Shown: positions 30,934-37,714 of the stretch, one piece after another
Layout of the letters: each line of letters opens with the position of its first letter
Numbering within the stretch: the stretch's first letter is position 1
NCBI RefSeq assembly: GCF_000741165.1
Contig: NZ_JGYN01000018.1
Location: 1-41,520, forward strand
Reading direction: 5' to 3'
Origin: Bifidobacterium biavatii DSM 23969
GTDB lineage: Bacteria; Actinomycetota; Actinomycetes; Actinomycetales; Bifidobacteriaceae
DNA: 41,520 nt
Notes under the pieces: generated by a model
What the model was told of the DNA's origin: nothing
Seen by the model: the letters and a program-made list of their open reading frames with translations, nothing else
Databases searched by the model: none
Made by a program: the position numbers and the translations under genes

Positions 30934-31136
30934 ATTTGTCTCCTTGTCGTGTCCGGCCCCGTTGCAGCGGAGCCGGTTCTGGTTGTGTTTTCCTTGTTGG
31001 CGAGCACCGAAGTGCTCTCGTGGACTGCGCCGGAATTGCACCGGCGTCCCGACGTTTGCCACGGTGACGAGTCCGTGATCTGCGTTCCGGGGGCGATCTT
31101 GCTCAGCCCGAGTTGACGCCGGAGACCGGCGTCGGG
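30934..31136 (-). promoter_or_regulatory. Non-coding hairpin-rich leader upstream of the AlpA-like gene
   Basis: About 200 nt without a convincing gene in a region where all other genes overlap. On the minus strand it holds GACGCCGG-TCT-CCGGCGTC (8-bp stem), GCCGG...CCGGC, and GAGCAC-TTCG-GTGCTC (6-bp stem with stable tetraloop). CACGGT and CCCGAC near its start can pair with ACCGTG and GTCGGG further down in interleaved order. Likely a structured leader or RNA; no known class fits. Confidence 0.45.
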
Positions 31137-31400
31137 TTACCGTGCCTCGATCAGCGCGAGCAATCGCAATGGCACGTAGCCGCACGCTACGAGCCATGCG
31201 ATCGTGTTGCCGATCGGATGCGCGCACCCCTCATGCGTCAACAGCCAGATGAGAGCCGTTGCGAGAATGAGTAGGAGCGTGAGGTACGGGTAACGATGCC
31301 GACCGCCGGCTGAACCTGTGGCGAGACCAACCGGGTCCACCCGATTGTTTTTCTTCACATCCGACGGGCGGCAAGACTGGTGGTAAACGGCGGTGATCAT
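31137..31400 (-). CDS. Small membrane protein, two hydrophobic segments
   Basis: 87 residues, MITAVYHQSCRPSDVKKNNR..., then YLTLLLILATALIWLLTHEG and IGNTIAWLVACGYVPLRLLALI. Two spans with a short Cys/His-containing loop. ATGA overlap with the upstream gene. Function unknown; the last early gene before the leader. Confidence 0.72.
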   Translation of the reverse strand: MITAVYHQSCRPSDVKKNNRVDPVGLATGSAGGRHRYPYLTLLLILATALIWLLTHEGCAHPIGNTIAWLVACGYVPLRLLALIEAR

Positions 31401-31948
31401 CGTTCCGCCTTCTTGTTGTTGGGAATGGGACTGGTGGCGGCGGAGAAGCTGCCGCCACCGTCTTCTCCTAGAATGTTGTCGAGCATCGTGTAAAGGGCGC
31501 GATGCCAGTTCAAAGGAGAAGTATCATGGTTGCCTCGCAGCGTGAGTTGCTGAAGAACGCGTTGAACAACATCGCCACGGGCACGAGCATCGCCGCTCGG
31601 ATCCAGAAGAGCACGCAGGATCCTGAGATGCGGGAACTTGCCAAGGCCGTTCATTTCATCGGTTATGGGGCGCAGGAAACCGTTCTCGCCTTGACTGACA
31701 AGGGCCGTATTCAGGATCTCTAGGCAGAATCGCGCGGTCGCATCGAGCTGGCATAGCAGCGCTTCGCGGTTCATGGCCGTGTTCAGCCCGTCGTATTCCT
31801 CCGGTGTTATCACGTCGAGGAGCATGCGCGGGTTGAGCATGGCCTGCTCCAAATGGTGCAGGTCTCCGGTGCGAAGGCCTTCCTGCAGTGTGTACAGCAG
31901 GTCGGTGAGCTTGTCGTCCATGGTCATCGGAACGCCGTAGTCCATCAT
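31397..31948 (-). CDS. Early-operon hypothetical protein
   Basis: A 183-residue, mostly helical acidic protein starting MMDYGVPMTMDDKLTDLLYTLQEGLRTGDLHHLEQAM. It contains TPEEYDGLNTAMNREALLCQLDATARF and ends in a Ser/Lys-rich tail. ATGA-type overlaps at both ends argue that it is translated as part of the minus-strand operon. No family recognised. A plus-strand reading frame with a perfect ribosome site lies antisense within its second half. Confidence 0.75.
   Translation of the reverse strand: MMDYGVPMTMDDKLTDLLYTLQEGLRTGDLHHLEQAMLNPRMLLDVITPEEYDGLNTAMNREALLCQLDATARFCLEILNTALVSQGENGFLRPITDEMNGLGKFPHLRILRALLDPSGDARARGDVVQRVLQQLTLRGNHDTSPLNWHRALYTMLDNILGEDGGGSFSAATSPIPNNKKAER
31526..31723 (+). 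CDS. Antisense small protein candidate (65 residues)
   Basis: Plus-strand frame MVASQRELLKNALNNIATGTSI... ending LTDKGRIQDL, with AAAGGAG 7 nt upstream of ATG 31526. It is well composed (helical, balanced charge), and by eye about three quarters of its third codon positions are G or C, somewhat higher than the overlapping minus-strand frame in the same stretch. No clear promoter is seen. It could be a genuine overlapping gene or a chance frame. Confidence 0.45.
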   Translation: MVASQRELLKNALNNIATGTSIAARIQKSTQDPEMRELAKAVHFIGYGAQETVLALTDKGRIQDL

Positions 31949-32175
31949 TTCGTCTCCTGGTCTGCGAGTTGTTTGGCGTGGCGGGCTTCGCGGATGGTGC
32001 TGGCGATATGCCGGTTGAGCGTTTGAATGTCACCCATGCTCATGTCCTCGACGTCGAACGTGGCGCCGTTGAGATGGAAGTGGAGCGCGAACCGGTACGG
32101 GTCGCCCGACCGGCCGGTCAGATGGTAGGTGGCCTCATATCCGTCGTTGCTCATTTCGGGATTGAACCGGCTCAT
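31945..32175 (-). CDS. Early-operon hypothetical protein
   Basis: 76 residues, MSRFNPEMSNDGYEATYHLTGRSGDPYRFALHFHLNG..., beta-rich first half and a helix at the end (DIQTLNRHIASTIREARHAKQL). The ATG at 32175 overlaps the upstream stop (ATGA); an ATG at 32217 would lie inside that gene. No family recognised. Confidence 0.75.
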   Translation of the reverse strand: MSRFNPEMSNDGYEATYHLTGRSGDPYRFALHFHLNGATFDVEDMSMGDIQTLNRHIASTIREARHAKQLADQETK

Positions 32176-32357
32176 TGTTTTGCCTCCGTGTTGTCGAGTG
32201 TTGTGATGACCTGCCATACTTCCGCGGGGTTGAGTGTGATGACGCTGTCGGTGATGCCGAGGTCGCCGAGACGCAGTTCCGCGCTCCCGTCCGGATAGGT
32301 CTTGACGGTCAACGGTCGGGCGGGATCGTCGCGGTTGATGAGTTTGAGTAGTCTCAT
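32172..32357 (-). CDS. Small early-operon hypothetical protein
   Basis: 61 residues, MRLLKLINRDDPARPLTVKTYPDGSAELRLGDLGITDS..., with GGAGG 7 nt upstream in the block GGAGGCGCACGATGAG, which is repeated in front of the gene at 33220. Mostly beta strands, then a short helix (AEVWQVITTLDN). ATGA overlaps on both sides. No family recognised. Confidence 0.75.
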   Translation of the reverse strand: MRLLKLINRDDPARPLTVKTYPDGSAELRLGDLGITDSVITLNPAEVWQVITTLDNTEAKQ

Positions 32358-33220
32358 CGTGCGCCTCCGTCGGTTAAGCTGTTCGGTATGGATTGGATTG
32401 CGGAGCATGGCGTCGAACTCGCCGGGTTCCTTTTCACGTTGGCCGTGACCGTCACCGGTTGGGTCGTGGAACATAAAGCGGCCAAGGCCCGCGACGACGA
32501 ACGGCGTGAAGATATCAAGCTGTTGGAAAGCCAAGTGGATGCCTTGCGGGACCAAGCCGCCAGTCTGAGCGAGCAGACTCGGATGCGGCGCGCTGATTTC
32601 GACAAGACGCCGTTCAGCGAGGCCGAATGGGTGCGCGGAGCCGTCCGCCGTGTCACTGTCACTGGGGCGAGACGCGTGTATGTCGAGTCGGTCGAATGCA
32701 TGAATCCGGACGTGTTGTTTCGATTGCGTACACCGTTGCCGGACTCGTTCGAACCGTCCGAGACGATTGAATATCTCATCAACGGGCCGTACCCGGTGGT
32801 GTTCTCGTGGCGTTGGGACGATAAGCCGGACATGCCGTTGAGGACTGTCCGCAGGGTCTCGTACAGGCCCGAACGGTGATCTGTCCGTGAGGCGAGCTTG
32901 TAGCCTTTCTCGATCCCGTTGATGTACAGCCATGCGTCGTCGAAACGGTATGGTCCTGAGCTGCCGTTTTCGGTGTTCACGTTGAAGTAACCAACCTGCG
33001 GGATACCATCGATGCGATAGTCGGACGGGGACACGGTCAGTCGCGGTCCTCCGTTGGCAAGGGCTGCCGCGCACAGCCACATGAGTCTCGCCAGCCCGTG
33101 ATCCGACATGGTCTCCGGCATGCGCTTGTCCATGCCGGAGACGCCGTTGCCGAAGTCCACGCGTTCCAATGATTCCCCCGGAGTCCACTCACGAACGTCA
33201 TCCTTGTTCATGCGCCTCAT
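32354..33220 (-). CDS. Early gene whose second half is antisense to a plus-strand gene
   Basis: The frame of 288 residues starts MRRMNKDDVREWTPGESLERVDFGNGVSG and is coupled by ATGA overlaps to both neighbours. Residues 1 to about 125 look like a real soluble protein (DHGLARLMWLCAAALANGGPRLTVSPSDYRIDG..., YRFDDAWLYING). Beyond about residue 145 it is Ser/Arg/Thr-rich and unlikely to fold, and there the plus strand carries the better gene. Either the protein has a disordered tail, or a plus-strand gene was inserted and the minus frame is a remnant. No family recognised. Confidence 0.55.
   Translation of the reverse strand: MRRMNKDDVREWTPGESLERVDFGNGVSGMDKRMPETMSDHGLARLMWLCAAALANGGPRLTVSPSDYRIDGIPQVGYFNVNTENGSSGPYRFDDAWLYINGIEKGYKLASRTDHRSGLYETLRTVLNGMSGLSSQRHENTTGYGPLMRYSIVSDGSNESGNGVRNRNNTSGFMHSTDSTYTRLAPVTVTRRTAPRTHSASLNGVLSKSARRIRVCSLRLAAWSRKASTWLSNSLISSRRSSSRALAALCSTTQPVTVTANVKRNPASSTPCSAIQSIPNSLTDGGAR
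32388..32879 (+). CDS. Plus-strand membrane-anchored coiled-coil protein
   Basis: 163 residues. MDWIAEHGVELAGFLFTLAVTVTGWVVEHKAAKARDD gives one N-terminal membrane span; a heptad-like helix follows (REDIKLLESQVDALRDQAASLSEQTRM), then a beta-rich C-terminal half. GC3 by eye is high and the composition natural, so this strand looks coding. It lies completely antisense to the second half of the minus-strand frame 32354-33220. No ribosome site is obvious before the ATG. Such proteins in lysogeny regions sometimes act in phage exclusion (inference). Confidence 0.68.
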   Translation: MDWIAEHGVELAGFLFTLAVTVTGWVVEHKAAKARDDERREDIKLLESQVDALRDQAASLSEQTRMRRADFDKTPFSEAEWVRGAVRRVTVTGARRVYVESVECMNPDVLFRLRTPLPDSFEPSETIEYLINGPYPVVFSWRWDDKPDMPLRTVRRVSYRPER

Positions 33221-33510
33221 CGTGCGCCTCCATCAGCGAGCGCCGAAGCAGAAGACTTGACAGAAGACTCTTCGGCGAGCGCCATGAGTTCGCTCGGCTT
33301 GCGCTTGAGATAGAGTGCAGCGGCTACGAACTCGCTGAGCTTCATGTCTCCGCTAGCGAAACGGTCGGAGATTGTCTGTCGGCTAAGTCCGAGCGGTACT
33401 GTCAGCTCAGTGTTTGTAACTGCATCTGCGCCGGCGGCACGCTTCAGTTCCTTCACGCTGGCGACTGTGAGACGCTCGCCGTTCAACCTTGTGTCAAAAT
33501 TTGTGGACAT
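33217..33510 (-). CDS. Cro-like HTH protein, first gene of the leftward early operon
   Basis: 97 residues, MSTNFDTRLNGERLTVASVKELKRAAG..., with a helix-turn-helix pattern (TNTELTVPLGLSRQTISDRFASGDMKLSEFVAAALYL) of XRE-like type. It is divergent from the repressor gene across 83 bp. A TGTC-N10-GACA dyad covers its own start codon, so it would repress itself or be repressed by the partner. It likely acts as Cro/antirepressor-like switch or early activator. Confidence 0.8.
   Translation of the reverse strand: MSTNFDTRLNGERLTVASVKELKRAAGADAVTNTELTVPLGLSRQTISDRFASGDMKLSEFVAAALYLKRKPSELMALAEESSVKSSASALADGGAR
33492..33509. promoter_or_regulatory. Operator-like dyad OL (TGTC-N10-GACA)
   Basis: TGTC (33492-33495), AT-rich centre AAAATTTGTG, GACA (33506-33509). 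It overlaps the start codon of the Cro-like gene. A twin lies exactly 70 bp to the right. Confidence 0.6.
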
Positions 33511-33561
33511 GGCTACTACTGTAAAAACTTTCGGTCAGTCTGTCAAATCTTTTGGTCGGCG

Positions 33562-33579
33562 TGTCGTCAAATTCGGACA
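33562..33579. promoter_or_regulatory. Operator-like dyad OR (TGTC-N10-GACA)
   Basis: TGTC (33562-33565), centre GTCAAATTCG, GACA (33576-33579), 14 bp before the repressor ATG. Its outer bases and spacing match the dyad at 33492. A third, imperfect relative (TGTCAAATCT...) lies between at 33541. Confidence 0.6.
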
Positions 33580-33593
33580 TTTACCATGTAGTC

Positions 33594-34034
33594 ATGGCAA
33601 GAAAAGCAAGAGCATGGACAGCCGTCGACACGGAAGCGGTGCGGCATATTCTGAGACTTCGAGATGCCGACGTTCGACACTTGTCACTAAGAGCGATAGG
33701 TACGGCGACCGGTATCAGTCATGGGCGCATAGGCGATCTGTTCAACTTCGCAAATGGCGCACCATCCCTTAACGAGTTCGTGTCGTTATGTCTTCTGTTC
33801 AATCGCCGGCCATCACAAGTCATGGAAGAAGTCATGCGAACGGTGGAATCAGCCGACGGATCAGAATTGGCAGCGCTTTCTTCTGGCAGCGCCTCCGATG
33901 ACGACGCCGTCAGCGAGCGCTCGCCGGATTCTGATGAGGAGGTTGCGAAGCGTGCGCTCGGTCGTCTCATGGACTTGGCCGCGAAGCACGGTGATACCGA
34001 AGCCGAGCAGGAAGCATACGAGGAACTGCCGTGA
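33594..34034 (+). CDS. Phage repressor, HTH
   Basis: 146 residues from ATG 33594 (MARKARAWTAVDTEAVRHIL). HTH in residues about 20-70 (LSLRAIGTATGISHGRIGDLFNFANGAPSLNEFVSLCLLF), same architecture as the divergent Cro-like protein. An acidic Ser/Asp-rich linker (about 85-115) and a helix follow. It overlaps the ImmA-like protease gene by 4 nt, a standard pair in Gram-positive lysogeny modules. Start 33552 would extend across the operator and is less likely. Confidence 0.85.
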   Translation: MARKARAWTAVDTEAVRHILRLRDADVRHLSLRAIGTATGISHGRIGDLFNFANGAPSLNEFVSLCLLFNRRPSQVMEEVMRTVESADGSELAALSSGSASDDDAVSERSPDSDEEVAKRALGRLMDLAAKHGDTEAEQEAYEELP

Positions 34035-34405
34035 TTGATGTCAGCGCTACGGCTGGGCGTATGGCTCGGGTAGTGGTTACCGACCAGTTGTCTGCCGGCT
34101 GGCAGGGCGCATACGATGCGGAGGAGAACGTGATCCTGATGGCGGATGATCTGACTCCGATTCAGTATGCGTGCGTTCTGGCGCACGAGATGAGCCATGC
34201 CAAGCATCACGACAGAGGCTGTCGAGCGGACCGGTGGACTGAGCGGAGAGCCGACATCGAAGCGGCGCGCATGCTCATCATCCTGGATGACTACAAGCGG
34301 GCCGAGCAGGTCTGCGACGACGTGACATGGATTGCCCATGAGCTTGAGGTCATGCCGTGGGTTGTGATCGCTTTCCGGGAATACCTCCATGACAGGGGAT
34401 TGTGA
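34031..34405 (+). CDS. ImmA/IrrE-type metallopeptidase
   Basis: 124 residues with the zinc motif HEMSH (His52, Glu53, His56) in ACVLAHEMSHAKHHD, and the downstream ERRADIEAARML helix that supplies the third ligand (Glu). ImmA enzymes cleave the phage repressor after DNA damage in ICEBs1-like systems. Its gene overlaps that of the repressor (GTGATTGATG region), which supports that pairing here. Confidence 0.92.
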   Translation: MIDVSATAGRMARVVVTDQLSAGWQGAYDAEENVILMADDLTPIQYACVLAHEMSHAKHHDRGCRADRWTERRADIEAARMLIILDDYKRAEQVCDDVTWIAHELEVMPWVVIAFREYLHDRGL

Positions 34406-34407
34406 TT

Positions 34408-35937
34408 ATGGGTTTGCTGTCTTGGTTGAAGAGCTTGTTTGGCGGTACTCGGGATCAGTCCCTCACGAGTGACTCACGATCTCTCGACAAGATTGATCCG
34501 ACCGCCTATGCGATGCTGCAAGATTTCCGATCGAAGGCATTCTCGGCTGATGCCGTGGTAATTGACACGGAGACAACCGGTACGGGATCTGACCTGCAAA
34601 TCGTGGAAATCGGAGCCATCCTACTCCATGGAGGCAACGCGTTTTACGAGTATGAGCAGCTCATAAACCCCAATAATCGATTGTCGGAATTCACAAAAGA
34701 GCTCACTGGAATTACGGAGGATGATCTCGTCGTCCAACCCAATGCGCGACAGATCATACCTTCCTTGGTAAATGCGATGCGACCGCTTACCGTCATCGGT
34801 CACAATGTCGCATACGACATCGCCGCGATCAATCAGGAACTTGACCGGGCGAACCGCCCTCGATTCGAATCCATCAGCATCACCGATACGATGCTGCTGG
34901 GCCGTAGAATGTTTCCCGATGCGCCATCAATGAGCTTGGTGGAGCTTTCGAGGTTGCTCGACGTTGCGGACTCGGAAGAACATCGAGCTTTAACGGACGC
35001 CAAGCAGACGCTGGAATGCTGGCAGTTACTGTCCAGCATGATCAAGCCCGCGAAGATATCCCGGCGTGAACGGCAGGAACTGGACCGTCGTGCCATCGAG
35101 GAGAGACGACGCAGAGACCATCTGTTTTTCATGAGCCAATATCTTGAAGAACGCGACATCACGCCCGTCAACGAGCAGCCGGTGGGAATCGTCATCAAAA
35201 CGTTTGAATGCGGTGTCGCCGTTTCCGGATGCCGTGATCATCAGGATATTCTGCGTAAATACGGATACGACGCATGGCTGTGGGTCTTCGTCCTCGAAGA
35301 CCTGATCAGAAAAGGCATGTATGTCGGATACCCGACATATTGGGTATACCTTGACGGCGAAGAAATCGGACACATCACCAAGAAACAGATGGAACGCCAT
35401 TATGGGCAAGTGCCGGCGGAAGGCGCAGTCATGATCGCCCATATTCCAAACCAAGAGAAAGACAAGCGGGCCGGTATGTGGCGGCTCCGCCTGCAAATGC
35501 CGTTTGACCATGATCCGGCTGATCTTCCTATGCAGGTCCCTAAGCCATCCAGAAGCATACAATCCCGACCCCCACCGGAACCTGAGCCGATCGACTTACC
35601 TCGAGAAGCAACCCGGCAAGCATCCGGGAAAGCGAGAGACATCACGTTCATCAACAAGAAGCCCCATACGAAGGTCCTCTCGCCGATTGGCAGAGTCGTG
35701 ATCATTGACGTGGTACATGAGGCCGACGTCATCTTTTCGGAGTTGACAGGCAGCGTCCACGCTTGGGTGATGGTCAAGCCTGTAGATGATCAACTCGTTG
35801 TCCGATTGAAGGGACAGATCATAGGGACTGTTGATCTTCCTGCTGACCTAACTCCGTATGGGAACGAGGCCCGAGTCACTGCGGCAGTGATCAGCAAAGA
35901 TGATGGGGGAATAACCATATCGGTTGAACTGCCGTAA
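34408..35937 (+). CDS. DEDD exonuclease with unnamed C-terminal domains
   Basis: 509 residues (ATG 34408 has AGGGGA 8 nt upstream; GTG 34402 is also possible). Exo I VVIDTETTG (Asp53, Glu55), exo II GHNVAYDIAAI, exo III EHRALTDAKQT give a DnaQ-like DEDDh domain (residues about 45-215). A second domain (about 245-370) has ECGVAVS, YGYDAWLWV, PTYWVYLDG, HYGQVPAEGAVMIAHIPN and is shared with the host protein at 39427-40479. The last 150 residues are specific to this gene. It is co-transcribed with repressor and ImmA, so it is expressed in the lysogen and may be a defence or repair function (inference). Confidence 0.85.
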   Translation: MGLLSWLKSLFGGTRDQSLTSDSRSLDKIDPTAYAMLQDFRSKAFSADAVVIDTETTGTGSDLQIVEIGAILLHGGNAFYEYEQLINPNNRLSEFTKELTGITEDDLVVQPNARQIIPSLVNAMRPLTVIGHNVAYDIAAINQELDRANRPRFESISITDTMLLGRRMFPDAPSMSLVELSRLLDVADSEEHRALTDAKQTLECWQLLSSMIKPAKISRRERQELDRRAIEERRRRDHLFFMSQYLEERDITPVNEQPVGIVIKTFECGVAVSGCRDHQDILRKYGYDAWLWVFVLEDLIRKGMYVGYPTYWVYLDGEEIGHITKKQMERHYGQVPAEGAVMIAHIPNQEKDKRAGMWRLRLQMPFDHDPADLPMQVPKPSRSIQSRPPPEPEPIDLPREATRQASGKARDITFINKKPHTKVLSPIGRVVIIDVVHEADVIFSELTGSVHAWVMVKPVDDQLVVRLKGQIIGTVDLPADLTPYGNEARVTAAVISKDDGGITISVELP

Positions 35938-35945
35938 ATACTAAA

Positions 35946-35982
35946 ATGCCCCGCACCGGCGTAACGCCGAGTGCGGGGCTGA
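35946..35982 (+). terminator. Terminator-like hairpin after the lysogeny operon
   Basis: Stem GCCCCGCAC / GTGCGGGGC with an inner CGGCG-TAA-CGCCG stem. No T-tract, as is common for actinobacterial terminators. Confidence 0.6.
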
Positions 35983-36112
35983 CTCCGGGATGAGTGCTGC
36001 AACATTCATCCCGGCACATGAGAAACACCACCCAACAAGGAAAACGAAAGGAGGAGTTCCACCCATCATCATACCGCGAGCGCGGCCGTGGGATGGGCGG
36101 AGCATACCCGGA

Positions 36113-37300
36113 ATGGCGAACATCACGAAATACCAGACCGCCAACGGCATCCGTTACCGTGTGCGTTACAGGAAGCCCGACGGCACCCAAACTGACAAGC
36201 GGGGTTTCAAACGCAAGATCGACGCGGAGACGTGGGCGGCGAAGCAGGTTACCGTCGCCAAGGCCGAGGGAACGTTCATCGACCCGACGGCGGGCAAGGC
36301 CACGGTCGGCGATCTCGCCGAAGCGTGGCTGGCGAAGAAGCGGCTTGGTACGAAGCCCAGTTATTACGATGATCTGGAAGGCGCGTGGCGCAAGTACGTG
36401 GCTCCCACGTGGCAGTACGTGCCGGTGTCTGCCGTGACGCGTGAGGACGCGCAGCAGTGGGTGGCCCAGATCAGCCGGGGCAAGACCGTCAAGGACGAGC
36501 GGGGGAGAGACGTTGTCCTGGTAAAGCCGAAGAGCGCGAGCGTGGTCATCCGGGCGCACGGCGTCTTGGCTGGGATCCTCGACGACGCCGTCACGGATCG
36601 GCGGATCCCCGTCAATCCTGTGCGTGGCGTGGAACTGCCGCGCAAAACTAAGTCGAAGCACACGTATTTGACCGCCGTGCAGCTCGACCGGCTAGCAAAC
36701 GCGTGCGGGGGACAACGGCGCACGCTCGTGCTCACGCTGGGCTTGTGTGGCATGCGATGGGGAGAATGCGTCGGCCTGACCGTCAGCGACATCGATTTCA
36801 CGCGACGACGCATCAGCATCAGTCGGAGCGCCACACAGATCAACCGGCGTATCGTCGTCGGCACGCCGAAAACGCATGAGATACGCACCATCATGTACCC
36901 CAAGCAGCTCGACATGCTCTTGCGAGCGCAGTGCGCCGGTAAAACCGGGGGCGAGCTGGTGTTTCAGGATTCGTCGACCGTGGACGGGTATGTGCATCAG
37001 CCGCACAGTCCGAAGGCGGACGGGTCGAATTGGTTTGCGCGTGCCTGTGATATGGCGGGCGTGCCGAGGATGACGGTGCATGATCTACGGCATACGGCCG
37101 CGTCGTTGATGGTGCGCAGCGGTGCGAACGTGAAGGCTGTGCAGCGTCAGCTTGGTCATGCGTCGGCGGCGATGACGTTGGACGTGTACGCCGACCTGTT
37201 CGACGATGATCTGGACGCGCTCAGCAGTGAGCTGTCGAACATGCTGCTTCAGGAAAATGTGGGCAAAATGTGGGCAAACGAGATGTTGGAGGTGGCGTGA
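36113..37300 (+). CDS. int: Tyrosine-family phage integrase
   Basis: 395 residues from ATG 36113 (MANITKYQTANGIRYRV). Arm-binding N-terminal domain (1-60), SAM-like core-binding domain (about 63-165), catalytic domain with Arg215 (GMRWGE), His323/Arg326 (HDLRH), His349 (LGHASA) and nucleophile Tyr359 (DVYADLF). It carries out integration and, with an excisionase, excision at the adjacent tRNA site. The stop lies only about 20 nt before the tRNA fragment. An upstream ATG (35990) would add 41 unlike residues. Confidence 0.96.
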   Translation: MANITKYQTANGIRYRVRYRKPDGTQTDKRGFKRKIDAETWAAKQVTVAKAEGTFIDPTAGKATVGDLAEAWLAKKRLGTKPSYYDDLEGAWRKYVAPTWQYVPVSAVTREDAQQWVAQISRGKTVKDERGRDVVLVKPKSASVVIRAHGVLAGILDDAVTDRRIPVNPVRGVELPRKTKSKHTYLTAVQLDRLANACGGQRRTLVLTLGLCGMRWGECVGLTVSDIDFTRRRISISRSATQINRRIVVGTPKTHEIRTIMYPKQLDMLLRAQCAGKTGGELVFQDSSTVDGYVHQPHSPKADGSNWFARACDMAGVPRMTVHDLRHTAASLMVRSGANVKAVQRQLGHASAAMTLDVYADLFDDDLDALSSELSNMLLQENVGKMWANEMLEVA

Positions 37301-37320
37301 TCTAAGCGGCAGTAGGGCTG

Positions 37321-37363
37321 TCGGGCGTAAGTGTCGCGGGTTCAAATCCCGCTGAGCCGACAG
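37321..37363 (+). other. 3' fragment of a host tRNA gene, probable attR
   Basis: GCGGG-TTCAAAT-CCCGC (37336-37352) is a perfect T-arm, followed by TGAGCCGA and CAG, i.e. the 3' acceptor side. There is no D or anticodon arm upstream; integrase coding sequence lies there instead. This is the expected right junction of a phage integrated into a tRNA 3' end, with the intact tRNA at the left end outside the window. The amino acid cannot be told from the fragment; a longer variable region (Leu/Ser type) is possible. Confidence 0.8.
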
Positions 37364-37367
37364 GGAT

Positions 37368-37413
37368 GGCGGAATTCCAATGGTTTTGAGACCATGGGAT
37401 TCCGCCTTTTGTT
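37368..37413 (+). terminator. Terminator of the host tRNA gene
   Basis: GGCGGAATTCCAATGGT pairs with ACCATGGGATTCCGCC (few mismatches) around TTTTGAG, followed by TTTTGTTGTT. It marks original host sequence right of attR. Confidence 0.85.
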
Positions 37414-37714
37414 GTTATCGGGTACTGATCGGGTACATTGCTGAACGATCGTTTCCTCATCGCAGAGATGCGACGACTCCGGTATCTGATAAGTCGAACC
37501 TATGGGAATTCTGGCGTTCACGGGAGTGCCGATGGTTACTCGATGAATACTCGGTGTGCTGACTCGTATGGGCCAAGACTATGGGTGGGCAGAAGGACTG
37601 TGGCAAGTCGAAACCTACGCCGGCATTTGGTGACGGCACGCCGAAATGACATAATCCGGAACTGGCCAGCTGGACGCGCGGGATCTGCTCGCATATCTCA
37701 ACCGACCGCATGTG

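Noticed and set aside
30934..31136. Resemblance of GGTGCAATTCCGGCGC to part of a cobalamin riboswitch
   Set aside because: The rest of the B12-box architecture is missing and the downstream gene is not cobalamin-related.
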